Shown here: in pieces, positions 38,546-50,599 of the stretch
How positions within the stretch are numbered: the first letter of the stretch is position 1
Layout of the letters: every line of letters begins with the position of its first letter
Assembly: GCA_030407085.1 (NCBI GenBank)
Contig: CM059582.1
Coordinates: 161,192,001-161,256,000 of the forward strand
Length of the DNA stretch: 64,000 bases
Direction of reading: 5' to 3'
Origin: Trichopria drosophilae
Lineage: Eukaryota > Arthropoda > Insecta > Hymenoptera > Diapriidae
Translations under genes and position numbers: made by a program
Notes under the pieces: generated by a model
What the model was told of the DNA's origin: nothing
Database searches by the model: none
What the model saw: the letters and a program-made list of their open reading frames with translations, nothing else

Positions 38546-39718
38546 TTTAAATCTTATTTTACACCTAAACGACATTTTTTTTATGGCTTTTAATGGCAAA
38601 AAAATCTTCGAATTTATAATATTAAAGGAAATATGAATTTCATATTCCACTCTCATGAAAAGCTGTAAAGTGCGAAATAAGTGTTAGGTACAACATATAT
38701 GAATACCACATACATAGCTGTCATATAATATATAAGACATGCCATATCGGAACGTTCCTTCAAGTCGTCTAATATACAAAATAGAATCGCGCATTACAAA
38801 ATAATAATGTTAGTTTTTTTAGAATTAGCAATCGTCAATATTAAAACACTATTATCACAAATTTTCTACAAGCGTATTTTTTAAAGATGCAATACATCGA
38901 CCCCAAAATGTCTTTTTTATTTTGTCGACAATTTGTGATTGAACTTAAGCTCCCATATACTTAGTAACTGATAGCGAGCAGGTTTGTACTTGTCGTAAGT
39001 ATTCATTAATGTAATAAAAATCGTCTGCCAAATAAAATAGCCCATTTACATGGTTCAGATTAGGAATGTAACAAATCTAGATTCAGATCAATATACAGTT
39101 AGTTAGAAATTAAAGCAAATAATTGCAAGTAGGATTTACCTTTTCATTATAATTTTCTTGCAGTAAACGATAAAATTACAACTACAAAACAGTCGATGAA
39201 TGTATACAAAATTAACTGCATGTTAACGGTAAATGGGTCTACTGGTTGTTTGTTTTCATTAAATAATTATTCAATTAACACTTTCATGATTTTACCTGGT
39301 AAGTGCAACATTAGAAATCTGTGGTATGTGCATATCGGATGAGTTTGAAAGTGAAATTTATGGCCAAGAACAGTACGTTTGCATTTAACTTTTATTTTCA
39401 TAGCAAGTTTTCCGTGTAACTTAACGGAAATATAGATTCTAATGAACGGAATTAAAATACTTTATATGTAATCTAATTTCTACATAAAATGAACCTCGTA
39501 GCATAATTGCACTAAGTAATAAATTATTATTGAACACACTGTTTCAGAGGTATTGACTGAGGTTTTATAAAATAAATAAATAAAACAAAATTTACTTTTA
39601 AAGTAAATGTATTATCGCATAAAGAAAAGGGTCTTGTACAGTTAGTAAGGATTTAAACGAATCCATTGCCTATTTCCAAACATTCATTAATTTTTAATAA
39701 ATAAATGCAGCTGGTTAT
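38546..39718. other. AT-rich DNA, nothing recognised
   Basis: No supported features. Confidence 0.45.
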
Positions 39719-40221
39719 ATGACGTTAAATTATACGACATTTGATCACACGGCAAGATGTTATGTCGTGCAATGATCAAATAAAAACAGCAATAAAATCC
39801 ACATATTAATTTATACGATATAAAGAAACGTACATGGAAAAAGCCTCTTTGTAAAATAAGTTATAAAAAACAATTCAGCACGCGCCTTATTAAAATATAA
39901 CAACTAACTTAACTATTACTATTCTTATTGACGCCACGAAAAAAATCGGAACAGTTTATTTACCTTTTAAACACACAAAAATATATTATGGAAAATAGAA
40001 ATAAAAATAATGTAATTTATGTAATAAAACAACAGAAAAAATTATATATTATTTATAATATTTTACATTTTTTACAACATTAATTTGTTATTATCGGAAT
40101 ATTTTTATTCGTGATAATTTTGTTTGGGTGATGTTTTGTTGTATGCTCGTTTGTAATATGATATTTTATTTTATGATCAAATGTCTGTGATATTTCGTCA
40201 CGTGATCTTTTGTCCGTCATA
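39719..40221. mobile_element. Element with GATCAC-word terminal inverted repeats
   Basis: The left end (TATGACG, then GACATTTGATCACACGGC, then TGTCGTGCAATGATCA) and the reversed right end (TATGACGGAC, AGATCACGTGACG, ATCACAGACATTTGATCA) share the same alternating GATCA and (T)GAC/GTC words in the same order. A related block lies at 31751-31835 inside element A. The interior is AT-rich and non-coding. Target duplication not resolved. Confidence 0.5.
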
Positions 40222-41077
40222 TTATATCCTGTTTATCATACAGCTACATTTTACCAAAATTGGTTAATCTACAATTTATAGATGTAAAAAATGTTCTTTC
40301 ACAAACTCACATTTTCCCCTGTAATGTTCGCGTTATGTCATCACTTGATCACAGTGAACAGAAGCTTTATGTTTAGTACCTTCCTTACACAAACGCATTT
40401 TGCATCATCTGAATCAGCTATATTATAGATAACAATAATATTTTCGGAAATAATTTTATAATAGGTTATTTTAATAATTGAATGGTTAAAATACTTTGTC
40501 GATGCAATGTCTAATTACATTTCTTCAACTCGTTCAGTATAGACAACTTTAGTTCATGTTGTTGAAATTTTTATAGATTTTGAGGTCTTAAAATTGCTCA
40601 GATTTAGCCAATATTTAGATATTAGTCCTTATCAGACTTAAATCTTTGCGACATAGTGTGACGTACATTTAACACTTTTTCCAATTTTTTTCTTTCCTAG
40701 TATTTAATACAAAACGTTTGATATCTTACAGTCGCTCACTTTCTTTAGTATAATAAAAGCATTAAAAATATTTATTGACAATCATACTACTGTTATATAT
40801 AAATTATAAAACATTCCAGCTAATCGAAAATATAAAAAATGTATTTTAGAAATCTCTTGGAAGTTGTAAGAATTATTGCTTAAAAAATCTGCTGTCGATT
40901 TTTATACATTCCACATGGAGGATCCAATAAGTTCCATCTAAAATAAACATTCAGAGTTTCTTAAAACAAAATATATCTTCGTTGCTGGAAATACACTGTT
41001 TGTATATTATTTTTTGTGTTGTGGGTCATTTTGTGTTTTTAATGTCATACTTATATAAGGATCTATTTTTTAATTGA
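40222..41077. other. AT-rich DNA, nothing recognised
   Basis: No supported features. Confidence 0.45.
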
Positions 41078-41130
41078 TGGCCCTGAATAGGACCCCCAAC
41101 AGGTTGAAACGTTAGGCTCATATTGTTGTT
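41078..41130 (+). mobile_element. Penelope-like element end with degenerate hammerhead core
   Basis: CCTGAATAGGACC, a short loop, then GGTTGAAACGTTAGGC. This resembles the hammerhead motif carried by Penelope-like elements (CUGANGA, a stem, GAAAC), with the GACC...GGTT pair forming stem II. The conserved CUGAUGA core is altered (CTGAATA), so catalysis is doubtful. No coding was found beside it. Similarity rests on a short segment. Confidence 0.4.
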
Positions 41131-42799
41131 AATTATAAAAATAGAGTGAACTGGCTATTCTATACAATAAATTAATTTGTTAATCAAGAATATGGTTCAT
41201 AGTATTAAGTTAACTTTCATTAGTAATATTTTATAAAAAATTAATGAATTGTACTAGGTTAATCAAATTTTTACATAGTATTATTATAGATCCAAAAAGT
41301 TCACGAGGTCGAATGAAAGTGCCCGCGTCTGACCGCGTGAAAGTTCATGATGCGCCGGTCTCTTCTCCATTACGTAATATTAATCAGTGATATCATCACA
41401 TGATTTTTCCTTTAATAGTTGCAGCTAAATTTTAAACCTTGCATATAAATTACTCCAGGACACACTAGCAAACAACAAAGTGAACGTTGCGAAATAAAAC
41501 AATAAAATATGTAGTTTGAACACAACTCATTTACTATTGGGGACAAAATTTTTGTTTTAAATGATCAGTATAAAAGTCTTGTAAATGTATAAATTGTGTT
41601 TGTTACAATAATTAAGTAAAAAATTACAAAGATTACAAAAGAATTTTTCGAACCTGTGTTTTCTAAAATTTGTAAGAGTCGTTTGTTGGTGGTATAACCC
41701 TACGTTTAAAGTTTCACAATGGTTTATCGAATCGTATTTTCCGATAAATTCGAGATAAAAGGAGCAAAAAAGATACGAGCGAGATAAGTGATTAGTCGAG
41801 CCATCTGGTCGACAGACCCTTCTTTGGTGTTTTTTCGTTCGTAAAACATATCGACATGCAGATAAAACATAATTTTTTAAGTTTCTTACGTAAATAATTA
41901 ATTTAAATACGTGCTTACTAAAAACCTAAATTGTTTAGTACGAAATTTAACAAACTTTAATTCCACTGCAGCAATTACAATTTTACGTTATTTTGTTGAA
42001 TACTACACTGGTTTTATTAGGCATTGATTAATAAAGTATGACTTCTTTATTAATTGAATTGAGATTTTATTTACTAGTGAAATTTTATGCACTCTACTTG
42101 TGACTCAGAAAACGATTCGGCGAATTCAAGCATTCCTTTGATATTCACGAGTGCATCCGGTTTTCAAGATACCTTGCCTACTCGTGTGTGACAGAATTTC
42201 TTGTCAGGTGAATCACTCCCGTATAACTAAAATATGTCCAGACATACATGTGGTGAAATTTAGTTGCATAGGTGAAATTATCTTTAATAAATAGCATTCA
42301 TTGCAAGTTGCAAAATTTCGCCTTTCTACATTCATATAATACAAAATGTTAAATGTATAATAATATAGATATTGAAACATTTGTATTCGAAACAATAATT
42401 AAATGTTTATTAATCTTCTATTGGTAAAATAATATTGTGTAGGTTGTGGTTTAAAATTTCGAATGAAAAATATTACAAACTTGTAGTGTAAATCATACAG
42501 TGCTGGTACAGTGCAGAATCTCGATTTATTAATTTATTAAAACGAATGATTGTGGTTAATATTATGTGTTGTCAGGAATCATTAAGCTAAATTTTGAAAA
42601 ATACTGTGAACACGAAACATTTTAAATTTAATGAACATGTGCTGGAAGCACATTTCAATTCTGATATTACATTACTTTTTTAACGTTAGACCTTAAATTT
42701 AATACACAGAAAAAAGTTCATTTATGTATCTTGAAGTCGAACTAATAAATAAAAAGCAAAAACTCGTGTCTTTTAAACGTTTTATTTGAAGACATTAAA
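41131..42799. other. AT-rich DNA, no gene seen
   Basis: A GC-richer patch at 41300-41365 (GCCCGCGTCTGACCGCGTG) is unexplained. No other structure. Confidence 0.4.
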
Positions 42800-42978
42800 C
42801 ACTGCAAAAATGTATTTTCAGAATAAATGTCTTCATATATGGGTCGTCGTTATAAAGTGTTTCAAAATTTGAGACATTATTTGCGTCTATCGATCATAAA
42901 TAAGACATTTTTGTGTCTTATAATCTGAGACATATAATAAAGACGGAAAAAGTGTCTACATTTAAGTCATTTTAGCTA

Positions 42979-43010
42979 CACACAAAAGAAAACTACTTTT
43001 TTTTTGTGTG
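42979..43010. mobile_element. 32-bp TA-flanked inverted repeat
   Basis: CACACAAAAGAAAA and TTTTTTTTTGTGTG lie between TA at 42977-42978 and TA at 43011-43012. It looks like a remnant of a TA-targeting MITE, similar in form to 26887-26933. Confidence 0.45.
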
Positions 43011-43170
43011 TAATTTTAGTCATTTACGTGTTGAGACATTTGCAAATCGAAGAAATATTGCAGATTCGAGTACCTTCGTGAATATTCGGCAACTGCCGGC
43101 TCGAAGCGACGTCTTGCTAAAAGCTACATAGAACAATAAATCTTAAAATTGTTACATCTCAAATGAAGCA

Positions 43171-43433
43171 CTGTAAAAAGCTTAATTTTAGTCTAAAATT
43201 GAGCTAATTTTCTTAAATTAAGTCAATATGTGCGCTTAAACCCTTGTTTCTAGTTTTGGAAACTTACTTTTAGTCAGTATTCCGGTTCGAAATACGAAAT
43301 CTCTAACTTAGGAGTGACAGGTTCGAAAAATTTTTCTTTAATCATAAATCTCAATTAAAATTGAACTTTGCTTTGAACTTTGAAAGTAAGACTTTAAGGG
43401 CAAATATTGACTTAATTTATAGACTTTTTACAG
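43171..43433. mobile_element. Nested MITE with CTGTAAAAAG ends
   Basis: CTGTAAAAAG is mirrored by CTTTTTACAG. Inside, AAATTAAGTCAATATGTGC pairs with the reverse of GCAAATATTGACTTAATTT. The 263-bp unit lies wholly inside the CACTGCAAAAA element. Confidence 0.6.
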
Positions 43434-43787
43434 ACAATTTCAAGACTTTTTTTGTGTACATAACCTATTCTGTTGATGTGCGGTTGTTCGGTGATGTGAT
43501 TCAACGGTTCATTATTGCATTCGTAAATCCGATATATAATCACGTGGATAATTAAGATTTCAAAACAATTAGCCCGAAAATTGCAGACAGAACACGAATG
43601 TTGACCCATTTTCATATAAATATCAAACACTTTTAGGTTATGTATCAATTATCGAGCGTGTACATTCAGATTGCTATTGAAGAGAATTCTAGCGTCTCAA
43701 AAGAAGTCATTTATAACGTCTTTCTATCCAAAAATGTCAAAAGTGAGGACGAAAGTGTCTCAATATAAGACCCCCGTTTTTGCAGTG

Positions 43788-44859
43788 AGAAATCAAAATT
43801 GTGTGTACCAAATGTGTGGCTTACTAAATGATAATCAGATTAACTTTGTCAATTTAATAAGAATGGTCAGGTTGTAAGAAGATTTAAATTTTATTAAAAA
43901 TGCAATCCACGAATAATTTTAAATCTTATAATTACTTTAATTTATAAATAATATTTTTAAATTACGCGTAGTAATTTATTGCTAAGTTTAGAGTGATATA
44001 AATGCAAAACGATTGAAACGTCTTTTCATTAACATATTCAACGGATTTATCTACATTTTAAGCCGTAGTTAGAACAATTGGGATAATCGAATCACATTAC
44101 GTCCGTCAACCCGATGAGAATACGGAAAACTCGCACATCGTACGCCTAGTGCAGCACAAACAGATATTTTACATCGTACGTAACAACTGACTGCGAGACA
44201 ATACATTGCATGCACAGTGCCGCGCACACAGATGAGGATGAAAAGGGAACTTCGTTCACAAAAAGAGCAAAAGCAGGTGAATTGTCTAATGCGACGCCAT
44301 CTGCACTTATCCGTGAAAATATCTTTTAAAAATGCCGCCTTTTTCTCAAAGCGAATTCAACATTAAAGTAACGAACTCGGGGATTGCGACGGTTCTAAAA
44401 TGCAAAATACCTACCTACGACAACGCACTAGTTCAGCTCTTTTAAAAAAATCCGGAAATTCCTGAATAGAGATGTCAGTCTTAATTATGCAAAAGTTTTA
44501 TTATTTATTTTGATAACAAACGTTTCTAATATATTTAGTACAGTAAACATTTTCACAAAATATTTAGCATTTTATAAAAATAATAGTAAATTTGGGTATT
44601 GCTGTTTGGCCTGACACAAATATGCGTAATGGTTAGATTTGTGATTCATATAAATAATGGATTGGATAATTCGGATAAAATAAGAATGCCCGACGCTTTT
44701 AACCGTTAAAAAGTACATTTTCATTGAAAAAATATGTGCCCTGTAGTTTTATGGCTTTATGGCTACTCCAATATGTTGGATCAAATATTTTTTATGTTGA
44801 ACGTACCAGTTGGACAAAATAACTTTCCAAAACGATCAATGAAAATAGGTTTCGGATTG
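43788..44859. other. AT-rich DNA with a GC-richer patch at 44090-44330
   Basis: The patch contains GCGACGCCATCTGC and several CGTACG-like words but no open frame, TIR or RNA structure I can identify. It could be a regulatory segment or a decayed LTR. Confidence 0.35.
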
Positions 44860-45260
44860 TTTTTGGGGTCGTTGAAAACGAATCTGAAGTGAAATTTACA
44901 AAATACAAAATACATGATTCAATTTGAATTACATCGCAAAAACGTTTTTTAGGTCCCTAATTAGAGTTTTTTAATTTTACAATTCTGTTTTTCGAATTCG
45001 TAATCAGCGACCTCGAAAACTTTTTTTTTTTGAGTTTTGTGAAATTCCGATTAATAATATAAGAGTCACTAAGTCTTGGTGTCCGCCATTTTGAATTAGT
45101 TATTTTGAACTTTGCAATTCTGACTTCAGATTCAAAGGAAGCTTATTTTTATTCATGCCGAACGTTTGTAAGTTTGATTTTTCAAATTGGTGCGTGTTTA
45201 AAATTTGGAGCCATATTAGATCAGTAAGTTACTTTGTTTTTCGCCGAATTCGTAATCAGC
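44860..45260. repeat. 'CCATTTTGAA' repeat units
   Basis: TTTTTGGGGTCGTTGAAAAC, TTCGTAATCAGCGACCTCGA, GTCCGCCATTTTGAATTAG and a second AATTCGTAATCAGC (45246) mark several diverged units in mixed orientation. Confidence 0.65.
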
Positions 45261-45285
45261 AAACCGTTAAACTATGAGATACTTT

Positions 45286-45361
45286 CCAAGCAGCACAAGC
45301 CCGTCCTAATACGTCCTCAGGAGCTCCCCAGGACATCCTGGGGCGAATTGTGCTGTTCGGG
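45286..45361. mobile_element. 76-bp fold-back element with GCAGCACAA ends
   Basis: CCAAGCAGCACAAG at the left mirrors TTGTGCTGTTCGGG at the right, and CCCCAGGA/TCCTGGGG forms a perfect inner stem. It is strikingly GC-rich for this window and interrupts the preceding repeat field. Confidence 0.65.
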
Positions 45362-46279
45362 TTATTTACTTTACGAAATAATTCTAAACTCCAGATTTGC
45401 AACATTGATTAAATAAATTCCAATAATGATTTTGTTTCATAAGTTAACACATCATTTCGTAAGAAGAAATTTTAGTTTTGTATTACCGTGGGAGCCGTCG
45501 CTATTATGTTGAAGCTTTTGGAGTAAAATTTCATTGCACAACAATAAGAAAGGGTGCACCTCAAGAATCCGATTTGGTGCATTCACTACTTAAATAACTT
45601 ATCTCGGGTCGTCGACCTTGAGATCTCACTGGAAGGTCATTTCAAGGTTAAAAATGTTTGACCCTCGAATTCTCGAATTATCTATTAAGCACATTTAGAA
45701 GTCGATCATTAATTACATTTTCAGAATATGTACATTTTGAAATTTCTGGTTTTTGAATATGTTTTTTTGAAATGTCTTTTCTTTTAATTTCTGTTTTTTT
45801 AAATGTCTGGTTTTGTGATTTGTCGAGGTGCACCCATAAAAAATAGTATAAATGTTATAACAGATTACAGTAAGTATTTTTGAGCTTAAATCTGAATTTT
45901 GAGGCGAAATTAATCACAACATTAATTTTTGCAGAAGTATGCTTTTTCCAATCGGTGTTTGTACGTATACTGTCCTGATAACTTTTCCCCCCAAAAATGT
46001 ATTGTCGAATATTTTCCTATAAGTAGGTATTATATTTCACGTTAACCGTAACATCACTGTACCCAAAATTTGGATTAACCTACCAAGACGTTTAAGGGCT
46101 CAAAATGCCATTCAGCATCAACGCATTTCATATGGTAAAATACGTATTTTTTGTATAATGTTCACATTATGAGATCTGTTAACTTCAATATAGAAATTTA
46201 AAACTTCAAGTAACATCACAGCGACATCCAAACCATCAAATTTAAAATTTCAGATAATCTAAAATTATTAATTTCGTTA
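45362..46279. other. AT-rich DNA, nothing recognised
   Basis: No supported features. Confidence 0.4.
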
Positions 46280-46620
46280 GAATATGTTTAATGATGCTAC
46301 AATATCCGCCATCTTGAAACCACCGTTTTCAATTTCGGGTATTCGAATACAATTTCGAGATTTCGAGGTTAAAATAAGATTCAGTGAGCCTGAAACCCTG
46401 CATGTGGATAATTTCAATGTATCGAATAGCATCTTTTGCAGTAAAATTCGTTTAATGATGCTACAATATCTGCCATTTTTAATCCACCATTTTGTGTTGG
46501 GAATGCCATTACCCTTCGAAATAAAAAGGAGCAAAGTGAGTTTTACATGCTTTTGAACATTTTTTATCGTTTTGGTTGAATGTTCCATGAAAACATAGAT
46601 TTCAGGCACCATATGCAATT
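46280..46620. repeat. 'CCATTTTGAA' repeat pair
   Basis: TTTAATGATGCTACAATATC occurs at about 46285 and again at about 46451, each followed by C(C/T)GCCAT and CCACC(G/A)TTTT. This is a tandem of two units, about 166 bp period. Confidence 0.75.
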
Positions 46621-46707
46621 TTCAAAAAGACGGGAACTATTTTATTCCTTATCAGACTAATATACTGAACTTTCAAACTGATGATCCAGTGGAAGTGAAA
46701 CATTCCA

Positions 46708-46770
46708 CACTGAGAAAAGGGTTATTAGAAACTTTAATGTTCTTTATATTAAAGAAACCTTTTCTCAGTG
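46708..46770. mobile_element. 63-bp hairpin MITE
   Basis: CACTGAGAAAAGG is mirrored exactly by CCTTTTCTCAGTG, and CTTTAAT by ATTAAAG, leaving a tiny loop. Probably a deletion derivative of a larger TIR element. Confidence 0.7.
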
Positions 46771-46935
46771 CAAATAACTATTCTCATTTTGGGCATAAAT
46801 ACATTCTATGAGATATATGTTTTGACATTCGAACTTATTCAGAATTAGAACGGACTGATTTCAAGGAATAGAACGGATTAGAACGGTTTATTCTAATGAC
46901 ACTCTGTGGAATAGCATGACATGGTTATAGTATAT

Positions 46936-47126
46936 ATAGCGGGTTTTTCAATAGGTGCGCTTCAACTTTTTTCCGATAGGGGCGCCGTCATGCAAAAGAA
47001 ATCGAGTTTCATTCTTAAATGTATATGTTTACATTCGAAAATAAAAAAAAAGTTACTTGAAAAGTCAAACGGTTTGTGTTTTATTCAAAAAAGAAGTTGA
47101 AGCGCTCTTATTGAAAACCCCTTTAT
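46936..47126. mobile_element. MITE with GGGTTTTTCAATA terminal inverted repeats
   Basis: GGGTTTTTCAATAGGTGC then GCTTCAACTT at the left matches the reversed right end GGGGTTTTCAATAAGAGC then GCTTCAACTT. The surrounding TATA sequence would fit a TA target but is ambiguous. About 190 bp, non-coding. Confidence 0.75.
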
Positions 47127-47161
47127 AATAATAAATCACATAAAAACGCATGACCTACAGT

Positions 47162-47465
47162 AGCCTCCTCCCAATATTTGCATTTTCAATATTTGCATTC
47201 TCAATATTTGCTACCTCCTAATATTTGTCTTAACCCTCGATTGGTGTCCCCCAACACTTCTCACGGAGTGGTAATTCTGTAGCGACATCACGCATGCGCC
47301 ACGTAGAACAGGTTAAACTGATTTCTTTTGGTCGACGCATGCGCGTTCTATAACTGTATGTCGGCGGAGTGAGGGAAACATTTCTTCCCCTCGCTTAGCA
47401 AATATTGGGAGGGTTATAAAAGGACAGACAAGGCGGAATAGGCAAATATTGGGTGGGGGGGGGCT
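47162..47465. mobile_element. MITE with CCCAATATTTGC inverted repeats
   Basis: AGCCTCCTCCCAATATTTGC at the left is mirrored by GCAAATATTGGGTGGGGG... GGCT at the right. AATATTTG recurs four times in the left arm and twice inverted in the right (47399 and 47443). A G-run of eight sits in the right end. The centre holds two CGCATGCGC palindromes, near 47290 and 47335. Confidence 0.6.
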
Positions 47466-49249
47466 GTAGTTACATACTGGGTTTAAAGAAATATCATTTT
47501 TGTATAACATATATTAATAGAAAAATTGCTGTGGAATAAGTCGCATTAGATCGGTGTCAATTTAGATTCCGCCATTAGGTTCAAAATGTTCGACTAAACG
47601 AAACTAAACTAGAACTAGACTTGAAACTAAACTAGACGTTCCAAAAATATTAATCATAAATGCATAAAGGGAAATTGAGAAGATGTACGAATATTTTTAG
47701 TGATGTAGATGGAGCTGTTAGTAATGTTTTGTCGTTTTAACATTTCTACATCCCGTCGAAAGGATCCATTAGTGTTATATTACAATGCTTTACAGTTTTT
47801 AGTTTGGTCGTAATGTTTTTTATTATGTTTGAAATTATCCACGTTTATCATCAGTTTGTTATTTAATTCTTCGGACAGTATTCGTAAATCATGTAAATGA
47901 AGTTTACAAGTGTTCTTAGTGTATAAAACGAACTAGCTGTAATTTGAGATCGAATATATGTGTTATTTGCTTCAAATTGTAAAAATCAGTTATTTATTAC
48001 AAGTAAAGCTATAGTATAAAATACGTTCAAGCAATGTACAAAATCTATTAAAATTATATTTTTCTGTAATTATACAGCAGATTCATTTGATTGCAATATA
48101 GTCGTTTAGCAGATATTATGTATATAAACTACTAAACACAGTATACATTTTTATCTTAAGATGCTTTTTTTGTTGAATAAATATATAGAACATTAAAATG
48201 CATGATAACAAAACAAATCTATTCACGAATATTTAAATGCATTATATCACTTGTAATGCGCTACAAGTTTATTTAAAAAACAAATTAGAAGGAGAAAATA
48301 TTCACTACATTGTCCTGTACATGCAAATATATTTAACTTTATATGTGCAGTTTTGCGATGCATTCTTTTAGTTCGACTCTTTATATTTCCTGTACGTAGG
48401 TATCTTTTAAAAACATGTGGGTTTCAGTTCCATTAACTTAAGATTTTGAACGGTCTGCTCGTTTTTAAAATTTTTATGTCTATCATCTATAAAAAAATAT
48501 GTAATCCATTTAATAAAATTATCATAAACTGTACATATCTAAACAAAACGTGTTATCTCCTGAAATTACAGAATTTTCTTCTTTATAACATTAAATCCAA
48601 GGAATTATCCGTTGACAATAAAATGAAATGTCAAAGTATTTTTGAAAATAAATACAACAACGAATGTGACAACAATCTGTATTTGGACTTAAAAAATACA
48701 TTAAACTATGTGATAAACGAAAATAAAGCAGCGTCGAAAGGAAATAAAATTCAGTACTATTACCTTGTACGTCAACTATTTATAAATTGCACGCGTCGCC
48801 ATCTAAGTTAATAATAACCCGAGCAATAAAAATACGCCATTTCTATGCGCAAACTTTAGAGAGTGCTGCTTAATACACGCAATTAAAAAAAGAGCATTCA
48901 AATACATCCTAAAAATATATTACTGTAGTAAACAATGCAATGTTAATGCAAAAAATCCTATTTTTACTAGATATTTAATAAGTAGTACTTAATTTATATT
49001 CCACTACAATATTGTACCATTTCCATTATCAATTAGATGGAGAAAATGTTAAATATTATTATAATTATATTTACAATTATACCGGAATGTGGCGGTGGAA
49101 GGGGGGGGGGGGTGTTGATGATAAAACTAAGTCATTCACTTATATAATAAAAGTACCATAAAAAATGGTTAAGCGTTTTAATAACGTACAGATTTTAATT
49201 GAAAGTTTACTTTCTGTATAAAATGTTTCCATAATCTGTCAATTTTTCG
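47466..49249. other. AT-rich DNA, no supported gene
   Basis: A 121-codon frame at 48446-48811 is the longest outside repeats, but it is Asn/Lys/Leu/Ile-rich, unrecognised and without promoter or splice context. A 12-base G run lies at 49101-49112. Confidence 0.4.
49101..49112. repeat. G12 homopolymer
   Basis: Twelve consecutive G in an otherwise AT-rich setting. Confidence 0.95.
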
Positions 49250-49430
49250 GAGTAAGAAGTGACTGTTTATGTAGTGAAAATTTTGAAACTCTAGTGAAAG
49301 CGTGGATTCTCACACTTTAATAGTGAATTTTTACTCCGTGCACAGTGAGTTTCCATTTTCTATAATGTGTAAGAGTGAGAATTCACTCATTAACTTGGGT
49401 TGCTAAATTTTCACTCTCGAAGACTGCATT
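49250..49430. mobile_element. Copy of the GAGTGAA element family
   Basis: GTAGTGAAAATTTTGAAACT, AATAGTGAATTTTTACTCC, GTGAGAATTCACTCATT and AATTTTCACTCTCG recur within 180 bp, with termini AGTGAAAATTTTGA and TAAATTTTCACT facing each other. Confidence 0.5.
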
Positions 49431-49626
49431 TTCAATTTTAGAAATTAAAAGAATAATATTATAAAAGAAATTATCCTCTAAATTTAGTTACCGAAAAAGT
49501 CAAGAAAATGTTTTGAAACAAACAATTCTATATTTCTGTGACGGAATGGAAGAAAGGCATAAGTCCACACTTAAAAGAATGTTTTGGTTAAATTTTTTTT
49601 TTATTTAATTTTTATCCTCTACCTTC

Positions 49627-49664
49627 CACCTCGATCGAGGTGTCCCAAAAGCTCCCAGGGAGCT
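49627..49664. other. Two adjacent perfect palindromes
   Basis: CACCTCGATCGAGGTG (16 bp) is followed within 6 bases by AAGCTCCCAGGGAGCTT. They sit in a GC-richer stretch (49615-49705) that may be a transposon end. No partner end was found. Confidence 0.6.
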
Positions 49665-49735
49665 TGTCCGGGTACAGGTGAGTATCCTTGCGAGAGCTGC
49701 AGGTCGTATATATATATACTATTTTTTATAATTAT

Positions 49736-49891
49736 AATAACCAGAATTATGGGTAATTAAATTAGTAAATTAATTGTTTTAACAATAATGCTAGGTAAAC
49801 CAACAATATTTTCAGTTAAACCAACCAGAATTCTGGTTATTTTAACCGGAAAAAAAAACAAAGGGCTATTTAATCATCTTTTCTGGTTATT
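49736..49891. mobile_element. MITE with AATAACCAGAA terminal inverted repeats
   Basis: AATAACCAGAATTATGG at the left matches the reversed right end AATAACCAGAAAAGATG, followed by a shared ATTAAAT. Internally AACCAGAATTCTGGTT is a perfect palindrome. Confidence 0.65.
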
Positions 49892-50242
49892 TTAACTATT
49901 TTGTTGTATTGCATTTTTTGAAAATCGAGATAACTATATTTTTAGATATAAGAAATCCTATTCCTTGTATTTCAATAGGAATTGGTTGAAAAAATTAGGC
50001 TTTATTAATAAAAAACCTGACTTGAAAAGGAGCACATGTCCATAATTCAAATTACGATTTTTCAAAAAGAGCATAAAGTCCAAAGAAATTACGTCTCATC
50101 CATAATTAATTAAGTAAATTGTAGTATGTGTCATTTTTATTTATTTATATAAATAAGCCAATAAATAATAAATACTTATAATTAACTTATAATTAACGTA
50201 ATAAATAACTTAGAAAAATAGAATTTTTTCACTTAAACTCAA

Positions 50243-50375
50243 CATCATCCCATATCGTCATCATCGTCATAATCATCATCAGCATCATCATCTCCCATCA
50301 TCACCACCCAACAACATCATCCAACATCTTCATCGTCATTGTCATCATCGTCATCACCATCATCATCATTATCGG
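50243..50375. repeat. Imperfect (ATC)n trinucleotide repeat
   Basis: About 130 bp of ATC/GTC/ACC triplets. The minus strand would encode Asp-rich peptide but has no sustained frame context. Confidence 0.85.
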
Positions 50376-50599
50376 ACATCAAGTGTACATGGTTAAACCA
50401 ACTTTACTTACCTTTATCTGCAAGTGTTGAAATGCGTGAAATTTCCATATCAGTTTTTCTCCTTCTACAGTCAACGTAGTTGAGATTCAGAGATTTTTTC
50501 AGGAGTTTTTTTGTTGCATGTGGTTTTTTGAAATTGTTTATCACTAAACGTATGATTCAGATATTGGATTCGTAATCTATATTTTTTTAAACGAACATA

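Larger units (their letters stand above)
42800..43787. mobile_element. About 1-kb element with CACTGCAAAAA terminal inverted repeats
   Basis: CACTGCAAAAATG at the left is mirrored by CGTTTTTGCAGTG at the right. Subterminal regions are rich in AAGACAT/TGTCTT and GAGACA/TGTCTC words (42825-42965 and 43750-43772), as in transposons with multiple transposase sites. Two smaller inverted-repeat elements lie inside. The interior open frames are not recognisable as transposase. Confidence 0.55.

Noticed and set aside
47230..47260. TTAACCCTCGATTGG as a piggyBac end
   Set aside because: No partner terminus was found and it lies inside another MITE. TTAA-CCC is expected by chance several times in 64 kb.
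48446..48811. 121-codon open frame as a gene
   Set aside because: Composition is that of translated AT-rich DNA, no family is recognised, and no promoter or splice context is visible.
50243..50375. Asp-rich protein segment
   Set aside because: It is a trinucleotide repeat without a sustained reading frame.
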